7,518 bases of DNA from RUG023 sp900315435 (GTDB lineage: Bacteria > Spirochaetota > Spirochaetia > Sphaerochaetales > Sphaerochaetaceae), in the NCBI GenBank assembly GCA_902788205.1, contig CADAJJ010000071.1, positions 1 through 7,518 of the forward strand, given 5' to 3'. Within the stretch, counting starts at the first letter, position 1. The number at the start of each line of letters is the position of its first letter. Position numbers and translations under genes: made by a program. This document shows, in pieces, positions 1 through 6,336 of this stretch. The notes under the pieces are model-generated. The model searched no databases, had not been told where the DNA came from, and saw nothing but the letters and a program-made list of their open reading frames with translations.

Positions 1-2
1 TA

Positions 3-20
3 GCCGGCCTGCGGGCCGGC
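3..20. repeat. Perfect GC-only hairpin downstream of the PocR gene
   Basis: A perfect 7-bp inverted repeat (GCCGGCC at 3-9 pairing with GGCCGGC at 14-20) closes a four-base loop. A second inverted repeat lies directly beside it at 23-36. Both fall just past the stop codon of the minus-strand PocR gene at 59-61. A transcription terminator for that gene, or for a convergent gene to the left, is the natural reading. No T-run is visible on the + side, and the - side leaves the window after two bases, so a rho-independent terminator cannot be confirmed. Confidence 0.45.
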
Positions 21-22
21 AC

Positions 23-36
23 TTGGGCTGGCCCAA
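23..36. repeat. Second short inverted repeat (TTGGGC/GCCCAA)
   Basis: TTGGGC at 23-28 is the exact reverse complement of GCCCAA at 31-36, separated by two bases. As RNA this would form about five pairs with a small loop. It sits two bases from the larger hairpin at 3-20, so the pair may act together as a terminator region. No other function can be seen. Confidence 0.35.
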
Positions 37-58
37 CTACATGGCATGCGCTGGCCCG

Positions 59-517
59 TTAATGTGGCACTACTGTCCCCCTGGAACGACCATTTGCAGT
101 ATATGCCTTCTCGAGCACTTTGGGGTCTCTTCCACCGGACACCCAGGCATCCACCACATCTTTCGGGGGAAGGGCATTCCTGCGGAACTGCCCCATCATG
201 GCATAGGCCACCACCTTCCCTTCCAGACGGATAGGTACAATGATCTCGGTCATTCCGCCATGGCACGGGTAGCACAGCGGCCGCCCGCTCTGTCCGCAAC
301 GTCTGCACATCACCCAGTCCAGATGCATGCAACGGGGACGAAGTCTCAGCTCTTGCTGGATCAGCAGGCAATAATCGCTCGCATCCGAATGATACCCCAC
401 CAACCACTCTTCCATCTTCACGGAATAAAACGTGATTTTCACGTCAAAGCAATACGAAAAATTGTCGACGAAGCTTTTCACGCGCGGGTCAAAAAAGAGC
501 CGGACATCCATATCCAT
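59..517 (-). CDS. PocR ligand-sensing domain protein, truncated, lacking DNA-binding domain
   Basis: The 152-residue product matches the PocR sensory domain, which usually forms the N-terminal half of AraC-type regulators or chemosensory proteins and binds small metabolites. Visible hallmarks are a D-Y-C-x-L-I segment (about 48-53), the conserved Cys63, a C-x2-C pair (71, 74), C-Y-P-C-H-G-G (82-88) and the core E-I-I-V-P-I ... M-M-G-Q-F (91-111). The N-terminus looks complete. An in-frame stop lies just upstream, and the ATG at 517 (or the in-frame ATG at 511) has no clear Shine-Dalgarno sequence. The chain stops shortly after L-E-K-A-Y (135-139). Relatives usually continue with more helices of the domain and then an AraC helix-turn-helix, about 100 residues or more. 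The other two minus-strand frames over the remaining 58 bases show no recognisable continuation. It is either a broken regulator or a stand-alone sensor. It is divergent from the sugar operon, the usual position for a local regulator. Confidence 0.75.
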   Translation of the reverse strand: MDMDVRLFFDPRVKSFVDNFSYCFDVKITFYSVKMEEWLVGYHSDASDYCLLIQQELRLRPRCMHLDWVMCRRCGQSGRPLCYPCHGGMTEIIVPIRLEGKVVAYAMMGQFRRNALPPKDVVDAWVSGGRDPKVLEKAYTANGRSRGTVVPH

Positions 518-546
518 ACACCCACACTACCACTTATTGCAGATTT

Positions 547-576
547 GTCCATGTTTTCAGCATCTCCGTCCATGTT
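547..576 (+). promoter_or_regulatory. Direct-repeat operator candidate (GTCCATGTT x2, 21-bp period)
   Basis: GTCCATGTT occurs at 547-555 and again at 568-576, an exact 21-bp offset (two helical turns). It lies in the 101-base gap between the divergent PocR gene and the kinase gene. AraC-family activators typically bind direct half-sites 21 bp apart, as at the araI1/I2 site, so this is a plausible regulator site serving one or both directions. A weak TTGAAC (-35-like) on the minus strand overlaps the right edge of repeat 2. I see no convincing -10 for either direction, so the promoters themselves are not placed. Confidence 0.5.
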
Positions 577-618
577 CAATTCAGAAAAGGGCCTTAGACT
601 TCAGGATAGGAAACAGCT

Positions 619-1704
619 ATGGACGTTACAAACATCGTGGGTCGCTTCGCAATCAATGGTTCGCTGCGGGATAGGCACGCCAACACCACCGGACATATCA
701 ATACAACGATAATGGTCCACACTTCCGCAGGTTCCTCCTATGTGTTGCAGCGGATCAACACGGCCGTTTTCCCGCATCCCGCCGAACTGATGGAAAACAT
801 CCGCCTTGTCACCACCCATATCGCGAGCAAAGTGGCTGGGCTGCCGGACGCTTCGCGGCGGCACCTGTCCATCATTCCCACCAAGGATGGCAGATTGTTC
901 CATCAAGAACCCGATGGCTCCAGTTGGCGGATGTATTCCTTCATCGACCAGGTGGACAACTATGACATGGTGGCAGACGAAGAAATCGCGTATCGATTCG
1001 GCCGTGCGGTCGGACTGTTCCAAAGCCAGATGAGGGACTTCGACGGATCCCGGCTTTTCATCACCATCCCCCACTTCCACGACATGGCATGGCGCTACGT
1101 CCAGTTGGACGCGGCAGTGAAATCCGACCAGTTCGACCGGGTGAAGGAAGTACGTCCGGAGCTGGCGTATCTGGAGGAGAACCGGAAACGAGGTTGCGCG
1201 ATCTGGGATCTCTGGCAGGCAGGGAGGCTACCCACCCGGGTGACCCACAACGACACGAAGGTGAACAATGTCCTTTTCGGAAAGAACGGCCTCTCTTGCA
1301 TGATCGACCTCGATACCGTCATGCCCGGCACCATCCTGTTTGATACCGGAGACATGATCCGGACGGCAACCATTACCGCGGCGGAGGATGCGCCAGATGC
1401 CACGCAGGTACACTGCAGCATCTCGAGGTTCCAAGCCCTTCTGGAGGGATACGCGGAGGCCGCTACGTTCCTGACAGAGGCCGAAGCATCGTTGCTTGCC
1501 GAAAGCGGCCGCGCGATCACGCAAATCATGGCGGTGAGGTTTCTCACAGACTATCTCGACGGGGACCGGTATTACGCTACCAGCAGGCCGAGGCAAAACC
1601 TTGACCGGGCTCGGACCCAGCTTGCTTTCATGCGTTCTATGGACGCGCAAAGGGAGGACATCCCTCATATTTCATCATTGGCTCAAAGGAGGAGTTCAGT
1701 ATGA
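619..1704 (+). CDS. nahK: N-acetylhexosamine 1-kinase (NahK/LnpB-like)
   Basis: This 361-residue kinase has the aminoglycoside-phosphotransferase fold. It closely resembles bifidobacterial NahK, which phosphorylates GalNAc and GlcNAc at C1 with ATP in the cytoplasm. Matching segments in order are G-H-I-N-T-T (25-30, nucleotide loop), Y-V-L-Q-R-I-N-T (41-48), E-L-M-E-N-I-R-L-V-T (56-65), F-H-D (153-155), the catalytic loop V-T-H-N-D-T-K-V-N-N (208-217, with Asp212 the likely base), M-I-D-L-D-T-V-M-P-G (228-237, metal site) and D-Y-L-D-G-D-R-Y-Y-A-T (311-321). Length agrees with NahK. The ATG at 619 follows AGGATAGG at 603-610. It is the first gene of the operon, and its stop overlaps the binding-protein start by four bases. 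The usual NahK partners (lacto-N-biose phosphorylase, uridylyltransferase, epimerase) are absent. Preference for GalNAc over GlcNAc is inferred from the GH114 gene. Another sugar 1-kinase specificity remains possible. Confidence 0.87.
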   Translation: MDVTNIVGRFAINGSLRDRHANTTGHINTTIMVHTSAGSSYVLQRINTAVFPHPAELMENIRLVTTHIASKVAGLPDASRRHLSIIPTKDGRLFHQEPDGSSWRMYSFIDQVDNYDMVADEEIAYRFGRAVGLFQSQMRDFDGSRLFITIPHFHDMAWRYVQLDAAVKSDQFDRVKEVRPELAYLEENRKRGCAIWDLWQAGRLPTRVTHNDTKVNNVLFGKNGLSCMIDLDTVMPGTILFDTGDMIRTATITAAEDAPDATQVHCSISRFQALLEGYAEAATFLTEAEASLLAESGRAITQIMAVRFLTDYLDGDRYYATSRPRQNLDRARTQLAFMRSMDAQREDIPHISSLAQRRSSV

Positions 1705-2981
1705 AACGATGGTTGACAGCAGTGGCGTGGGTGTGCGCATCCGCCTTATTCGCCGGCGGCATGACGGAACAGACAGCCCCGGTATCCGATTCGGCTCTCC
1801 ATGCGAAGCTCGAGTATTGGTCCAGCTACAACGCGAACGAAAACCAAGGTGTCATCCTGCAAGAGGCCGCTGACGATTTCATGAAACAGAATCCTGGCGT
1901 GAAAATCACCATGACCTTCAACGGCCGCGACAACAGGACCCTGGCGACCAGCGCCATCCAGGCTGGCACGAAAGTCAGCATGATGGATGCCAACGCAGAC
2001 AACATCCAGGTGCGGTGGTCCGACTTCCTGCTTGACCTGACTCCCTATATGGCCCAGGCGTATCCGGGAACGAATGGGGCGAGCCTCGAATCCTGCCTGA
2101 TGCCGAGCATGATGGTTCTCGACCGCAAGCTCTTCAACGGGAAAATCGGCTTTGTCCCCTTCCTGCCCCAGGCATACATGATCACCTGCAACAAGGAGAT
2201 CTTCGAAAAGTGCGGTATCACGACATACCCGAAGACGTGGGACGCGTTGCTCGCGGCATGCAAGAAGATCAAGGATGCCGGATACATCCCCATTTCCACG
2301 GACTCCTTCTACTGCAACAGCTGGCTCGGCTATTATCTTTCCCGCCTCTGCGGCACGCAGTTCGTGGAACGGCTGGCGAGCGAACCTGCCTTGTGGAAGG
2401 ATCCACGAGTGCTTGAGGGAGCCAAAGCGATCGAGCAGGTAGCCAAGCTGGGGTATTTCGATCCGGATATCGCCTCGCTGGTGTATCCGACTGCCCAGCA
2501 GAACATGGTCATCAACGAGAACATCGCCATGTATATCAACGGAACGTGGCTTCCCAACGAGGTTGCCGCTTCCACCGGCGATACCTTCAGGTGGGGGTTC
2601 TTCGCGTTCCCGACGGTTCCCAATGGTGTTGACGGCCTGGAGTCGCTCTGTTATTCGACGTTCGGCATCGCCGTCAACAAGAACTGCACGCAGGAGGAGG
2701 TCGACGCCGCCATGGCGTTCGCCGCTTTCATCGTGACCGGAAAATACGACCAGGAATTCGCCGACATGGCCAATGCCATCCCCGTCAATGTGAAATCCTC
2801 CTGGCCAAAGAATCTGGAAGAGGCAAAGGTGGTGTTCGACCAGTGCACGAACCGCTATCCTTCCCAGACTGGGTTCTTCCTGAACAGCAAGAGCAAACAG
2901 GTCATCACCGACGCATGCCTGTTGCTGATGAGCGGGAAGATCAGCGCGGAGGAATTTGTCGTACAAGCCTCCAAGTTCTGA
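1701..2981 (+). CDS. Sugar ABC transporter substrate-binding protein (family 1)
   Basis: A 426-residue extracytoplasmic solute-binding protein of the MalE/UgpB type, expected to capture a mono- or oligosaccharide and hand it to the two permeases encoded next. Residues 1-20 form a signal peptide: K-R, a hydrophobic stretch, then L-F-A-G-G. Cys12 does not sit in a lipobox, so cleavage by signal peptidase I is more likely than lipidation. Family features are L-E-Y-W-S-S-Y near the mature N-terminus, A-A-D-D-F-M-K-Q-N-P-G-V-K-I, and a Y-P-K-T-W-D-A-L-L-A-A-C-K-K-I segment in mid-protein. Trp and Tyr residues typical of sugar stacking are present, but the ligand cannot be read from sequence. The start is secure: AAGGAGGAG lies at 1686-1694 and the ATG overlaps the kinase stop as ATGA. 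By context the ligand is an aminosugar or its oligomer, possibly sulfated. Confidence 0.9.
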   Translation: MKRWLTAVAWVCASALFAGGMTEQTAPVSDSALHAKLEYWSSYNANENQGVILQEAADDFMKQNPGVKITMTFNGRDNRTLATSAIQAGTKVSMMDANADNIQVRWSDFLLDLTPYMAQAYPGTNGASLESCLMPSMMVLDRKLFNGKIGFVPFLPQAYMITCNKEIFEKCGITTYPKTWDALLAACKKIKDAGYIPISTDSFYCNSWLGYYLSRLCGTQFVERLASEPALWKDPRVLEGAKAIEQVAKLGYFDPDIASLVYPTAQQNMVINENIAMYINGTWLPNEVAASTGDTFRWGFFAFPTVPNGVDGLESLCYSTFGIAVNKNCTQEEVDAAMAFAAFIVTGKYDQEFADMANAIPVNVKSSWPKNLEEAKVVFDQCTNRYPSQTGFFLNSKSKQVITDACLLLMSGKISAEEFVVQASKF

Positions 2982-2995
2982 TGCATCTTCGAACC

Positions 2996-3032
2996 AATGG
3001 GGGGTGAGGGGTCTTTGCCCCGCACCCCCATT
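2996..3032 (+). terminator. Strong stem-loop between binding-protein and permease genes
   Basis: AATGGGGGGTG at 2996-3006 pairs with CACCCCCATT at 3023-3032 with one bulged G. After one mismatch, a further GGGG/CCCC pairs inside, closing a small T-rich loop near 3012-3016. The stem is GC-rich and lies 15 bases after the binding-protein stop. No T-run follows directly; the nearest is TTTT at 3041-3044, next to the permease start. Such hairpins after binding-protein genes commonly protect the upstream mRNA 3' end or terminate part of the transcripts, so the binding protein is made in excess over the permeases. I read it as that rather than as a full terminator. Confidence 0.7.
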
Positions 3033-3046
3033 CGGGAGCCTTTTCC

Positions 3047-3934
3047 ATGAAACTTGATACCAAAAACCTTTTTCTCTTTCTCGGCCCTGCGGTGTTTCTC
3101 ATTGTTTCGGTATTCCTCTACCCGGTTTGCCGGACCACGGTCATGAGCCTGTTCGACGTGAAAAGCGTCGTCGCTCCCATGAGCGAATGGCGGTTCGTCG
3201 GGATGTCGAACTTCATTGCGTTGGCACACACCTCGGTTTTCCTCCGTTCCATGGCGAATATCGCCAAGCTATGGATATATGGGGGACTCGCCACCATTCT
3301 CTTCGCCTTGGTCTTCGCTGTCGCGTTCACCACCAACCTGAAAGGGAAGAAATTCTTCCGCGCGGTCATCTATCTGCCCAATGTCATCGCCGCCATCGCT
3401 GTCGGCTACATGTGGCTTCTGTACATCTACAACAGCAAGTTCGGATTCATGACCAGTATCGGCAGACTGCTGCGCTGGACCGCGCTGGAACGCTTCAGCT
3501 GGTTGGACAACCAGCATATCTTCCTCTCGATGCTCATCGCTTTCGTGTATGGGAACATCGGATACTTCATGTTGATCTTCATCGCCGGCATCGAACGGAT
3601 ACCAATCGACTTCTATGAAGCCGCGCGGATCGAAGGCGCGAACGTGTTCTCCCAGTTCGCAAAGATCACCCTTCCCCTCATCAAAGGGGTCTTCTCGACC
3701 GCTTTGGTCCTATGGACCACCCGTACGATGGGGTTTTTCGCGCTTTCCCAGGTATTCCAGAGTGTGAGGACCTATACGCCGATGCTGTTCGTGTACGAGA
3801 CGCTGTTCGGAACCGAAGTAACCCAGGGCGGCATCCACGCGGGGCTTGCGGCGTCCAGCGCGGTCACCATGACCATCATCGTGGTGGTTGTCTCGTCCCT
3901 GCTCAGCAAAATCGTGAAGGAGGAAACGGTATGA
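3047..3934 (+). CDS. Sugar ABC transporter permease, MalF/UgpA-type
   Basis: A 295-residue inner-membrane permease with about six hydrophobic segments, the first at residues 8-27 (F-L-F-L-G-P-A-V-F-L). Others lie near 75-95, 108-127, 158-181, 215-235 and 270-289. The EAA loop that docks the transporter ATPase is clear: Y-E-A-A-R-I-E-G-A-N, ending I-T-L-P (about 190-210). Length and the L-G-P-A-x-F-L-I start are typical of the MalF/UgpA side of carbohydrate importers, without the extra periplasmic loop of E. coli MalF. GGGAG at 3034-3038 lies eight bases before the ATG. Its stop overlaps the next permease start by four bases, so the two subunits are translationally coupled, as expected for a heterodimer. 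Substrate is unknown from sequence; context suggests aminosugar fragments. Confidence 0.92.
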   Translation: MKLDTKNLFLFLGPAVFLIVSVFLYPVCRTTVMSLFDVKSVVAPMSEWRFVGMSNFIALAHTSVFLRSMANIAKLWIYGGLATILFALVFAVAFTTNLKGKKFFRAVIYLPNVIAAIAVGYMWLLYIYNSKFGFMTSIGRLLRWTALERFSWLDNQHIFLSMLIAFVYGNIGYFMLIFIAGIERIPIDFYEAARIEGANVFSQFAKITLPLIKGVFSTALVLWTTRTMGFFALSQVFQSVRTYTPMLFVYETLFGTEVTQGGIHAGLAASSAVTMTIIVVVVSSLLSKIVKEETV

Positions 3935-4791
3935 AACCAAGAAAGATTGGCGGAACGAACGTGTGCAGGCAGGAGCTTCGCCGCGCCCCCGCCTATGCGA
4001 TCGGCATTCTCTGGACGATTTTCACTGTCGTGATGATCGGGTGGATCATCCTGGCGTCGCTTTCCACAACCCGGGAGATCTTCAGCGGGCGTCTTCTACA
4101 CAGCGGCTTGCATTTCGAGAACTACCAGAGGACCCTTATCCGGAACAAGCAGGCGGCGAGCCTTGTCAACTCGGTCATCTACACGGTTCCCTCCTGTGTC
4201 CTTTCCCTGCTGGTAAGCGCGCCGGCCGCCTATTGCCTCGGGCGTTTCAAATTCCGAGGAAACACGTTGCTGCGGAAAGCCGTGCTCGTCTGCATGGGCG
4301 TACCGAGCGTGATGCTGATCATGCCGCTCTTCTCCACTGCCAGCAAGCTCCATCTCGCAGGCAGCCACCTGACCCTCATCTACATCTACACAGCTTCCGC
4401 CATTCCCTATACGACATTCTTCCTGATGGCCTTTTTCCGCGGCATTTCCGCCTCGTTCGAGGAGGCGGCCACCATCGACGGTTGCACGCCATGGCGGTGC
4501 TTCTGGTCGATCATGTTCCCGCTTGCCCAACCTGCGCTCGTCACCATAGTGATTTTCAATTTCATCCGCTTCTGGAACGAGTATTTCATCGCTCTTGTCT
4601 TCGCGAACAAAGCGAAACTCCGGCCAATTGGCGTGGCTCTGTACCAGACCGTCTACTCGATGATGAACACCGGTGACTGGGCGGGACTGTTCTGCTCGGT
4701 GGTCATCGTCTTCGTCCCGACCGTGGCCATCTACATCCTGCTCTCCGACAAAATCGTAAGCGGCGTGACTGCTGGAGGCATCAAGGAATGA
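3931..4791 (+). CDS. Sugar ABC transporter permease, MalG/UgpE-type
   Basis: This 286-residue partner of the preceding permease has hydrophobic segments near 21-43, 82-103, 116-133, 148-169, 200-222 and 253-271. The EAA motif F-E-E-A-A-T-I-D-G-C ends M-F-P-L-A-Q-P (about 176-201), and N-E-Y-F (216-219) is typical of this subfamily. I chose the ATG at 3931 because AAGGAGG lies at 3917-3923 and the start overlaps the previous stop as ATGA. The frame is open further upstream to 3712, but that part lies inside the other permease gene and does not look like protein of this family. No ATPase gene follows, so the complex presumably uses an MsmK/MsiK-like shared ATPase encoded elsewhere. Its stop overlaps the sulfatase start. 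Confidence 0.92.
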   Translation: MKPRKIGGTNVCRQELRRAPAYAIGILWTIFTVVMIGWIILASLSTTREIFSGRLLHSGLHFENYQRTLIRNKQAASLVNSVIYTVPSCVLSLLVSAPAAYCLGRFKFRGNTLLRKAVLVCMGVPSVMLIMPLFSTASKLHLAGSHLTLIYIYTASAIPYTTFFLMAFFRGISASFEEAATIDGCTPWRCFWSIMFPLAQPALVTIVIFNFIRFWNEYFIALVFANKAKLRPIGVALYQTVYSMMNTGDWAGLFCSVVIVFVPTVAIYILLSDKIVSGVTAGGIKE

Positions 4792-4796
4792 CTATG
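4774..4796 (+). promoter_or_regulatory. Two overlapping ribosome-binding sites for the sulfatase start
   Basis: Two starts are possible. GGAGG at 4774-4778 lies nine bases before the ATG at 4788, which overlaps the permease stop as ATGA. AAGGA at 4783-4787 abuts that ATG but lies six bases before the in-frame ATG at 4794. The choice changes only two residues. The 4788 start fits the coupling pattern of the operon; the 4794 start has good spacing too. Confidence 0.5.
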
Positions 4797-6317
4797 ACGA
4801 AACGACCCAATATCCTGTTCATTCTTTCCGACGACCAGGGAGCGTGGGCCTTGCACAGCGCCGGATGCTACGAGCTGCAGACGCCCCGTCTGGACTGGCT
4901 CGCAAAGCGGGGAACCCGATTCGAGAACTTCTTCTGCGTTTCTCCGGTCTGTTCTCCGGCACGCGCCTCCATCTTCACCGGAACCATTCCCTCCGTGCAC
5001 GGAATCCAGGATTGGCTGCGTGGAGGCAACATCGACCTTGCGCAGTATCCAGCCCTCAACGGAGATTCCCGCTATGCGGAGGAAAGCAAGGCGATTCCTT
5101 ACCTAGAAGGACTGACCTGTTATACGGACATGCTCGCCAAAGCGGGCTATCGGTGTGGTCTTTCGGGCAAATGGCACATGGGCGACAGCGTCCATCCCCA
5201 GCATGGGTTCACCGAATGGTACACCATCGCCAAAGGTGGCTGTCCCTACTACAAGCCGGATATGGTGCGTGACGGGAACATCGAGACTCTGGAGGGACAG
5301 TATGTCACCGACCTGATTACCGATGACGCCATCAGCAACCTCCAGAGGTATGCAAAGGGAAACCAGCCCTTCTATCTCAGCGTCCACTATACGGCCCCTC
5401 ATGCGCCGTGGGACGAGGCGAATCACCCCAAGAAATTCCTCGACCTGTACCGGGATACCGATTTTCCCTCGGTTGCAAACGAGCCGCTCCACCCATGGCT
5501 CACCCTTGCCGCACCGTACAAACCCGGCCCCGAAGGACGGAAGGCGCAAATCCGCGGCTATTTTGCCGCCATTTCCGCAATGGATGAGGCCATCGGAAGG
5601 ATCCTGGACGAGCTTGCAAGGCTCGGATTGGAGGAGAACACCATCGTCATCTTCACCTCGGACAACGGGATGAGCCTCGGCCAGCACGGCGTCTGGGGCA
5701 AGGGCAACGGGACGTTTCCCCAAAACATGTATGATTCCTCGGTAAAGGTTCCCTGCATCATCTCCTGGCCCGGCCATGTCCCGCAGGACCGTGTCGACCA
5801 GTCGCTCCTCTCCCACTACGACCTCTTCCCCACCTTCCTCGATGTGCTGGGGCTCGAAAGACCGGAAACCTGCCAGCCTCTTGTCGGCACCAGCTTCGCC
5901 GGACTGTTCCAAGGACAGGAACTCAGGCAATCAGACCGCCCGGTGGTCGTCTACGACGAGTATGGTCCGGTAAGGATGATCCGCACGAAGCGCTGGAAAT
6001 ATGTCATGCGCATCCCCTACGGTCCGGACGAGCTGTACGACCTTTTCTCCGACCCGGACGAGCATGACAACCGGATCAATGATCCTGGGTTGCAGAAGCA
6101 AAGGCAGGAACTGCGGGAGCAAATCATCGCATGGTTCACCGCCTATGTGGATCCCGCGAGAGACGCCAGCCATGAATGCAACACGGGCTACGGGCAACTG
6201 CGGCGCGTGGGGACCAAGAGCGAGGGGAAACCTGTCTTCAGCGAGGAAGGCCCCTACCGAAGAAGCGTCCAGAACGCGTTCGACCGGTTTGCCAAACCGG
6301 ACAGGCAGCAACCATAG
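4788..6317 (+). CDS. Formylglycine-dependent sulfatase (type I, Cys-type)
   Basis: A 509-residue arylsulfatase-family enzyme that hydrolyses sulfate esters. The N-terminal P-N-I-L-F-I-L-S-D-D-Q-G carries metal-binding Asp15/Asp16. C-S-P-A-R (55-59) is the site where Cys55 is oxidised to formylglycine, followed by A-S-I-F-T-G. The second signature is G-Y-R-C-G-L-S-G-K-W-H (120-130, Lys128 and His130). H-Y-T-A-P-H (200-205), the metal pair D-N (292-293) and G-K (304-305) follow, and the C-terminus has the usual K-Y-V-M ... E-L-Y-D-L-F-S-D-P-x-E. All key residues are present. There is no signal peptide, so it should act in the cytoplasm on imported substrate. It needs a maturation enzyme (anSME or FGE) that is not in this window. 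By context the substrate may be a sulfated GalNAc or GlcNAc unit, but the substrate cannot be assigned from motifs; other sulfated sugars are possible. Confidence 0.9.
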   Translation: MTMTKRPNILFILSDDQGAWALHSAGCYELQTPRLDWLAKRGTRFENFFCVSPVCSPARASIFTGTIPSVHGIQDWLRGGNIDLAQYPALNGDSRYAEESKAIPYLEGLTCYTDMLAKAGYRCGLSGKWHMGDSVHPQHGFTEWYTIAKGGCPYYKPDMVRDGNIETLEGQYVTDLITDDAISNLQRYAKGNQPFYLSVHYTAPHAPWDEANHPKKFLDLYRDTDFPSVANEPLHPWLTLAAPYKPGPEGRKAQIRGYFAAISAMDEAIGRILDELARLGLEENTIVIFTSDNGMSLGQHGVWGKGNGTFPQNMYDSSVKVPCIISWPGHVPQDRVDQSLLSHYDLFPTFLDVLGLERPETCQPLVGTSFAGLFQGQELRQSDRPVVVYDEYGPVRMIRTKRWKYVMRIPYGPDELYDLFSDPDEHDNRINDPGLQKQRQELREQIIAWFTAYVDPARDASHECNTGYGQLRRVGTKSEGKPVFSEEGPYRRSVQNAFDRFAKPDRQQP

Positions 6318-6336
6318 CCATGGAGGAACTGCCAGT

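Noticed and set aside
23..712. 229-codon open frame on the plus strand
   Set aside because: Antisense to the PocR domain and overlapping the start of the kinase gene; His/Pro-rich product with no family features.
1746..2966. 406-codon open frame on the minus strand
   Set aside because: It lies entirely antisense to the binding-protein gene, has no recognisable family features and has the composition of a reverse-strand shadow of a GC-rich gene.
3712..3930. Upstream in-frame extension of the second permease
   Set aside because: It lies inside the first permease gene; the start at 3931 has AAGGAGG and an ATGA overlap.
5103..5930. 275-codon open frame on the minus strand
   Set aside because: Antisense to the sulfatase, whose catalytic motifs span this region; no motif of its own.
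6001..6336. Upstream in-frame extension of the GH114 gene, which would suggest a longer protein
   Set aside because: It overlaps the sulfatase coding region in another frame, is Ser/Thr/Arg-rich without family likeness, and would bury the signal peptide. The ATG at 6337 has a good ribosome-binding site.
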